In this document: piece by piece, positions 59,422 to 64,000 of the stretch | Numbering within the stretch: the first letter of the stretch is position 1 | Layout of the letters: every line of letters starts with the position of its first letter | From: Phocaeicola fibrisolvens | GTDB taxonomy: Bacteria > Bacteroidota > Bacteroidia > Bacteroidales > Bacteroidaceae | Assembly (NCBI RefSeq): GCF_025567125.1 | Contig: NZ_JAOQJI010000014.1 | Span: forward strand, 1 to 64,000 | Direction: 5' to 3' | DNA length: 64,000 nucleotides | Position numbers and translations under genes: made by a program | The notes under the pieces: model-generated | What the model was told of the DNA's origin: nothing | The model's database searches: none | Seen by the model: only the letters and a program-made list of their open reading frames with translations

Positions 59422-60243
59422 ATGGCAGGATATCTTTCAGGTGACACTCGCAAAGTGACGACTCACCGTTTGATTGAAATGAAACAAAGAGGTGAAAAAA
59501 TCTCCATGCTGACCTCTTATGACTATACCATGGCACAGATTGTAGACGGTGCCGGAGTAGACGTGATTCTGGTAGGAGATTCGGCTTCGAATGTGATGGC
59601 CGGCAATGTGACCACCCTTCCTATCACGGTAGACCAGATGATTTATCATGGTAAATCGGTGATGCGTGGCGTGAAACGTGCATTGGTGGTTGTCGATATG
59701 CCGTTTGGTTCGTACCAGGCCGACCCGTTCGACGGGGTACGCAATGCCATCCGCATCATGAAAGAGACGCATGCCGATGCGTTGAAGCTGGAAGGCGGAG
59801 AAGAAGTCATCGACGTGATTCGCCGCATCATCGGGGCCGGCATGCCGGTGATGGGACACCTGGGACTGATGCCGCAGTCTATCAACAAGTATGGCACCTA
59901 CGGCGTGCGAGCCAAGGAAGAGGCTGAGGCCGAGAAGCTGATAAAAGACGCCCGTCTGCTGGAAGAAGCTGGCTGCTTCGGGCTGGTGCTGGAAAAAATC
60001 CCCGCCGAACTGGCAGCCCGTGTGGCCAAGGAACTGACCATCCCCGTGATTGGTATCGGTGCCGGAGGTGGAGTCGACGGACAGGTACTGGTGGTGACCG
60101 ACATGCTGGGCATGACCAAAGGATTCAGCCCGCGCTTCCTGCGTCGTTACGCCGACCTGAATACGGTGATGACGGATGCCATCGGGCATTACGTGGCCGA
60201 CGTGAAGTCGAGCGACTTCCCCAATGAGTCGGAGCAGTATTAA
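59422..60243 (+). CDS. panB: 3-methyl-2-oxobutanoate hydroxymethyltransferase
   Basis: 273-residue first enzyme of pantothenate synthesis, adding a hydroxymethyl group from methylene-THF to ketoisovalerate. Motifs: ISMLTSYDYTMAQIVDGAGVDVILVGDSASNV, VVDMPFGSYQADP, DALKLEGGEE, GHLGLMPQSINKYG and VIGIGAGGGVDGQVLVVTDMLG, including the Mg-binding Asp and Glu. The length fits the 260-280 residue family norm. The CoA-pathway kinase coaX is in the 14 kb region of this window. Confidence 0.96.
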   Translation: MAGYLSGDTRKVTTHRLIEMKQRGEKISMLTSYDYTMAQIVDGAGVDVILVGDSASNVMAGNVTTLPITVDQMIYHGKSVMRGVKRALVVVDMPFGSYQADPFDGVRNAIRIMKETHADALKLEGGEEVIDVIRRIIGAGMPVMGHLGLMPQSINKYGTYGVRAKEEAEAEKLIKDARLLEEAGCFGLVLEKIPAELAARVAKELTIPVIGIGAGGGVDGQVLVVTDMLGMTKGFSPRFLRRYADLNTVMTDAIGHYVADVKSSDFPNESEQY

Positions 60244-60368
60244 GCCTGTTGTTTTTTGACAAAGCATAAAGGTGCATGGACTGTAGGACCGGGCGGTCAG
60301 TTTCCGGCAGGTGGTACAGTCTGTGCATCTGTGTTTTAGACAAGATAGAGACGAGAAAAGAAAAAAGA

Positions 60369-61490
60369 ATGTGGAATCGAAATTTTAATCTTTTACTTAC
60401 AGCGAATTTTTTCCTGTACACGGCGGTGTATATGCTTTTCCCGGTGCTGCATCGGTGGATGGTGGGCGAGGGAGGCTATACCAACCTTCAGGCCGGAGGT
60501 ACCATTGCCATTTTCGGAATTTCCTTGTACATCTTCGGCGTTTTCAACAATTACCTGGTCGATACGTTCAAGCGTAAAGCGGTGTGCACGCGCAGCATCC
60601 TGTTGCTGGCGTTGGTGGGACTGATTTATCCTTATTCTCCGGGAATAGGGACCATTGTAGCCCTTCGGGTATTGCAGGGAGCCTTGTTTGGGGTCGTGCT
60701 GATGTCGATGGGAAGTACGCTGGTCATCGACGTGACGCCCACCCACTGTCGGAACAGGGCCAACCTCACTTTCACCTGGTCGGGGGTGCTCGGCATGCTG
60801 TGTGGCATCTGGGGTGGATACAGTCTGGGGGATTTCCTTTCCTTCCAGCACGAACTGTACCTGTTTGCCATCCTGTGTGTGATACCTATCCTGCTGGTAT
60901 CGATGGTGGAAGTCTGTTTCCGCGCTCCGCTGGATTTACCGCTGATGTCGTTCGACCGCTTTCTGCTGTTCCGCACCCTGCTTCCGGGACTGAACATGAT
61001 GGTGGTCCCCTTCATTTTGGGGGTGGTATTCAGCACGATATTCGATAGTTTTTTCTACATTTGTGCAATGGCTGGATTTGTGGTCTTCCTGTTGCTCGAC
61101 CGGATGTTCCGCAGTCAGGCCGACGGACGCTTCCTGAATGCCGCAGGCCTTGTGCTGATGGGTGTGGCTTTGCTGATGCTTTACCTTTCGGATGGCCGTG
61201 ATTCCCTGTGGGGAGCCGGATTCCTTCTCGGACTGGGCATGGGACTGTCTCTGTTGCAGTTCCTGCGGATGATGATTTATCTTCCGCAGCATTGTGAGCG
61301 GGGGACAGGCTACCACACCTACCAGCTGTTGTGGGAGTCGGGCGTGATGCTGGGCGTAGTGCTCGGAAAATACGTGGAAGACTCCATGAAGCGGCAGTAC
61401 CTGCTGGCCTTGCTGGTCTGCATGGTGGGACTGCTGGTCTATCAGGTAGCCATTCACCGCTATTTTGTGCGACGAATGAGAAACAGATAA
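60369..61490 (+). CDS. Major facilitator superfamily transporter
   Basis: 373 residues, about twelve hydrophobic segments, beginning MWNRNFNLLLTANFFLYTAVYMLFPVLHRW. A central loop with DTFKRKAVCTR and a later CRNRANLTFTWSGVLGM fit an MFS fold of the small drug or metabolite exporter kind. The start at 60369 was preferred because the upstream extension is not hydrophobic. The substrate cannot be named. ettA starts 19 bp downstream. Confidence 0.82.
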   Translation: MWNRNFNLLLTANFFLYTAVYMLFPVLHRWMVGEGGYTNLQAGGTIAIFGISLYIFGVFNNYLVDTFKRKAVCTRSILLLALVGLIYPYSPGIGTIVALRVLQGALFGVVLMSMGSTLVIDVTPTHCRNRANLTFTWSGVLGMLCGIWGGYSLGDFLSFQHELYLFAILCVIPILLVSMVEVCFRAPLDLPLMSFDRFLLFRTLLPGLNMMVVPFILGVVFSTIFDSFFYICAMAGFVVFLLLDRMFRSQADGRFLNAAGLVLMGVALLMLYLSDGRDSLWGAGFLLGLGMGLSLLQFLRMMIYLPQHCERGTGYHTYQLLWESGVMLGVVLGKYVEDSMKRQYLLALLVCMVGLLVYQVAIHRYFVRRMRNR

Positions 61491-61509
61491 CTTAACCAAT
61501 ATAAAGAAT

Positions 61510-63198
61510 ATGGCAGACGACAAGAAAATTATCTTTTCAATGGTGGGAGTGAGCAAGTCATTCCAGAACAACAAGCAGGTATTGAAAGACATCTACCTAT
61601 CCTTTTTTTATGGCGCGAAAATCGGAATCATCGGTCTGAACGGTTCCGGTAAGTCTACGTTGATGAAAATCATTGCCGGACTCGACAAGAATTACCAGGG
61701 CGAGGTGGTGTTCTCGCCGGGATACAGTGTCGGCTATCTGGCACAGGAACCTCAGCTCGACGACGCGAAGACCGTGAAGGAAGTCGTGATGGAAGGGGTG
61801 CAGCAAGTGGTAGACACGCTGGCCGAATACGAAGAAATCAACCAGAAGTTCGGTTTGCCGGAGTATTACGAAGACCCGGAAAAGATGGACGCCCTCTTTG
61901 CGCGTCAGGCTGAACTGCAGGATATCATTGATGCTACTGATGCGTGGAACCTCGACAGCAAGCTGGAGCGGGCGATGGATGCCCTGCGCTGTCCGCCGGA
62001 AGACCAGCTGGTGAAGAACCTCTCCGGAGGTGAACGCCGCCGGGTGGCCTTGTGCCGTCTGTTGTTGCAGAAGCCCGACATCCTGTTGCTCGACGAGCCG
62101 ACCAACCACCTGGATGCGGAAAGCATCGACTGGCTGGAACAGCACCTGCAGCAGTACGAGGGAACGGTGATTGCCGTGACACACGACCGTTACTTCCTGG
62201 ACCACGTGGCCGGATGGATTCTGGAACTCGACCGTGGCGAAGGTATTCCTTGGAAGGGAAACTATTCCAGCTGGCTGGAGCAGAAGACCAAGCGCATGGA
62301 GATGGAAGAAAAAACGGCCAGCAAGCGCCGCAAAACCTTGGAACGCGAGCTGGAGTGGGTGCGCATGGCGCCCAAGGCCCGTCAGGCCAAGGGTAAGGCC
62401 CGTCTGAACTCGTACGACAAACTCTTGAACGAGGACGTGAAGGAGAAGGAAGAGAAACTGGAAATCTTCATCCCGAACGGTCCGCGTCTGGGCAACAAGG
62501 TCATCGAGGCCAAGCACGTGGCCAAGGCCTATGGCGACAAGCTGCTCTTTGACGACCTGAACTTCATGTTGCCGCCTAACGGCATTGTGGGAGTGATTGG
62601 TCCGAACGGTGCCGGAAAGACCACCCTGTTCCGCCTGATTATGGGACTGGAAACGGTGGACAAGGGCGAGTTTGAAGTGGGCGATACCGTCAAGATTGCT
62701 TACGTGGACCAGCAGCACAAGGACATTGATCCGAACAAGAGCGTATATCAGGTCATCAGCGGAGGTAACGACCTGATTCGTATGGGCAACCGCGATGTGA
62801 ACGCGCGTGCCTACCTGAGCCGCTTCAATTTCTCCGGTTCCGACCAGGAAAAGCTCTGCGGCATGCTTTCGGGTGGTGAACGCAACCGTCTGCACTTGGC
62901 CATGGCCCTGAAGGAAGAAGGCAATGTGCTGTTGCTCGACGAGCCGACCAACGACATCGACGTGAACACGCTCCGGGCATTGGAAGAAGGTCTGGAAGAC
63001 TTTGCCGGTTGTGCCGTAGTCATCAGCCACGACCGTTGGTTCCTCGACCGTATCTGTACGCACATCCTCGCATTCGAGGGAGACAGCCAGGTGTTCTACT
63101 TCGAAGGTTCCTATACGGAATACGAGGAAAACAAGATGAAGCGCATGGGCAATGTAGAACCGAAACGCGTGCGCTACCGCAAACTGATGGAAGACTGA
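61510..63198 (+). CDS. ettA: Energy-dependent translational throttle (ABC-F ATPase)
   Basis: 562-residue soluble ABC-F protein with two nucleotide-binding domains: Walker A GLNGSGKSTLM (about 39) and GPNGAGKTTLF (about 360), signatures LSGGERRRVAL and LSGGERNRLHLAM, and Walker B LLLDEPTNHLDAESIDWLE and LLLDEPTNDIDVNTLRALEE. The linker between them carries the basic coiled arm (RMEMEEKTASKRRKTLERELEWV, then APKARQAKGKARL). This matches EttA, which binds the ribosomal E site and slows initiation when ATP is low. It sits after an MFS gene, with the 22-bp repeat array following. Confidence 0.96.
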   Translation: MADDKKIIFSMVGVSKSFQNNKQVLKDIYLSFFYGAKIGIIGLNGSGKSTLMKIIAGLDKNYQGEVVFSPGYSVGYLAQEPQLDDAKTVKEVVMEGVQQVVDTLAEYEEINQKFGLPEYYEDPEKMDALFARQAELQDIIDATDAWNLDSKLERAMDALRCPPEDQLVKNLSGGERRRVALCRLLLQKPDILLLDEPTNHLDAESIDWLEQHLQQYEGTVIAVTHDRYFLDHVAGWILELDRGEGIPWKGNYSSWLEQKTKRMEMEEKTASKRRKTLERELEWVRMAPKARQAKGKARLNSYDKLLNEDVKEKEEKLEIFIPNGPRLGNKVIEAKHVAKAYGDKLLFDDLNFMLPPNGIVGVIGPNGAGKTTLFRLIMGLETVDKGEFEVGDTVKIAYVDQQHKDIDPNKSVYQVISGGNDLIRMGNRDVNARAYLSRFNFSGSDQEKLCGMLSGGERNRLHLAMALKEEGNVLLLDEPTNDIDVNTLRALEEGLEDFAGCAVVISHDRWFLDRICTHILAFEGDSQVFYFEGSYTEYEENKMKRMGNVEPKRVRYRKLMED

Positions 63199-63227
63199 TT
63201 TTCAATTGTTTACATAAAGCATAAAAA

Positions 63228-63378
63228 CGCTTCGACGTTCGGATGAAAACGTCGAAGCGTTTTTGTTTAAACACCTAAGCGTTTAAGAGAAAACGTCTAG
63301 GCGTTTTACTTAAAACGCTTAGGCATTTCCTTCCAAACGTCCTTGTGTTTTTTAAAAACGTAAGGACGTTTTTTGATG
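63228..63378. repeat. 22-bp tandem repeat array, about seven units, with terminator hairpins
   Basis: Units start at 63228, 63250, 63272, 63294, 63316 and 63338, the first five exactly 22 bp apart, the sixth 21 bp before a degenerate seventh unit at 63359. The core is again near CNCTTAGGCGTTT (variants CACCTAAGCGTTT, CGTCTAGGCGTTT). The first two units are mutually complementary (CGCTTCGACGTT with AACGTCGAAGCG, then TTTTTG) and the last two (CGTCCTTG with AAGGACG, then TTTTTT), so the array ends as two intrinsic terminators after ettA. Same motif and period as the array at 47.4 kb. Confidence 0.88.
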
Positions 63379-63389
63379 ATTTATAAATC

Positions 63390-64000
63390 TCACTGAATCA
63401 GCATGTTTTCCACCTCTTCCAGACTGCCGTCCGTTTTTTCGGGAGTGACGTGCAGCAGGCGGGCCAGCAGGGAATAAAGCGATACGTTGCGGAACTTCGG
63501 GGCTTCATAGCCTTTCTTGAAGTCGGGTCCGCAAGCCCGGAACATCACCTGCATGTCATCGTAGGTCGGGTCGAAACCATGAGCTCCCGGAAGTGTCTGG
63601 GTACCTTCTTCCACCAGCCAGCCCAGGTCGGGCAGTACGAGGATGTCGCCCACGCGTGGATTGCTGCCGTAGTGCAGGTAAGCCGGAATCTCTTCTTTCT
63701 TCCATACCCGCACGTGGTCCAGTCCCTGCAAGGCCTGATACACCGAGTCGCGGTATTCCGGTTTCGTATAAATCTGTGCCGGCAGGTTACCGTCAATCAG
63801 CGTGTACCATTTCTCGTTCAGCAGGTGCTTGATGGGCACAAAGCGGTCGGCACTTACCGTGGCCATGCCGTGGTCGGCTGTCACAATCAGGTTGATGTCC
63901 TTTCCGAAAGGCAGGCTCTGCAATCCCTCCCACAAGTATCTCATGAGTCCGTCCAGCTCTTCAATGCAGCGGCGTGTTTCCTTACTGTGCGGGCTGTAGC
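63390..64000 (-). CDS. Alkaline-phosphatase-superfamily phosphodiesterase (5' end outside window)
   Basis: Partial gene, entering from the window end; the frame is open through 64000. The visible C-terminal 200 residues contain NLIVTADHGMATVSADRFVPIK (the Asp-His metal motif), LPAQIYTKPEYRDSVYQALQ, AYLHYGSNPRVGDILVLPD and PGAHGFDPTYDDMQVMFRACGPDFKKG (His-containing metal segment). This is the pattern of nucleotide pyrophosphatase/phosphodiesterase (NPP) proteins, with intact metal residues here. The signal peptide, nucleophile and full length are outside the window. It ends between two repeat-derived hairpins and the window edge. Confidence 0.85.
   Translation of the reverse strand, partial: YSPHSKETRRCIEELDGLMRYLWEGLQSLPFGKDINLIVTADHGMATVSADRFVPIKHLLNEKWYTLIDGNLPAQIYTKPEYRDSVYQALQGLDHVRVWKKEEIPAYLHYGSNPRVGDILVLPDLGWLVEEGTQTLPGAHGFDPTYDDMQVMFRACGPDFKKGYEAPKFRNVSLYSLLARLLHVTPEKTDGSLEEVENMLIQ

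Noticed and set aside
61597..63063. A 488-residue minus-strand ORF opposite ettA.
   Set aside because: Antisense shadow of a strongly conserved ABC-F gene; composition follows the third-codon bias of the plus-strand gene.
1..64000. Mobile elements (IS, integrase, prophage).
   Set aside because: No transposase, recombinase or phage structural genes were found, nor terminal inverted repeats with direct repeats.

Overview
The window is a chromosomal stretch of a gut-type Bacteroidales bacterium, most likely Bacteroidaceae (Bacteroides/Phocaeicola). The evidence is a SusC/SusD pair with a GH92 mannosidase, glutamine synthetase III (GlnN), a 286-residue primary sigma factor without region 1.1, a long Bacteroidetes-type SecA, carboxynorspermidine decarboxylase, and promoters of the Bacteroides type (-7 element TAnnTTTG) in front of many genes. 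No phage, transposase, insertion sequence or CRISPR array was seen. Most of the window is core genome, and the unusual material lies mainly between genes.

Layout. 0-6 kb (minus strand): two small degraded-looking genes, then the nitrogen block read as outer-membrane protein - glnK - amtB - glnN. 6-7.2 kb: an orphan ATP-grasp protein. 7.3-14.8 kb (minus strand): an envelope run, coaX - barrel protein - TPR protein - lptC - CBS/CorC protein - PpiD-like isomerase. 15-22.3 kb: DUF4105 protein, a phosphatase-fold protein with altered metal motifs, secA and a lipoprotein. 22.4-23.8 kb: a small acidic protein and a metallo-beta-lactamase-fold hydrolase. 23.9-27 kb: a compact RNA/31-residue ORF unit on the minus strand, a palindrome-rich control region and a four-gene ECF sigma operon. 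27-29.7 kb: valS. 30-41 kb: a NifX-like protein, a 21-bp repeat array and a small polysaccharide utilization locus (metallophosphoesterase, SusC, SusD, a GDPD-GH92 fusion, a secreted protein). 41-47.3 kb: mazG, an ACT/PFL pair, a UvrD-type helicase and nspC. 47.3-48.4 kb: a 22-bp repeat array and seven tRNA genes (four Gly, three Leu). 48.5-51.2 kb: a 70-residue protein, ribE, a YihY/BrkB protein and rnpB. 51.4-56 kb: htrA, rpoD, and a C11 peptidase lipoprotein with a small exported partner. 56-64 kb: an Nramp transporter, a MATE transporter, a HAD phosphatase, panB, an MFS transporter, ettA, a second 22-bp repeat array and the 3' part of a phosphodiesterase/phosphatase gene.

Themes. The nitrogen block couples ammonium sensing (GlnK), uptake (AmtB) and assimilation (GlnN). 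The PUL carries two phosphoesterase functions beside an alpha-mannosidase, which points to a phosphorylated or glycerophosphorylated mannose glycan (inference). htrA and the ECF sigma operon share TGTCA/TGACA words upstream, which may mark common envelope-stress control (inference).

The least explained material is: two intergenic arrays with the same 22-bp period and motif core (47.4 and 63.2 kb), a related-looking 21-bp array (30.4 kb), and the 24 kb control region with a perfect FNR/CRP-type box, two further perfect palindromes and a terminator-bounded RNA carrying a 31-residue ORF. All calls come from reading the sequence; no database search was run.
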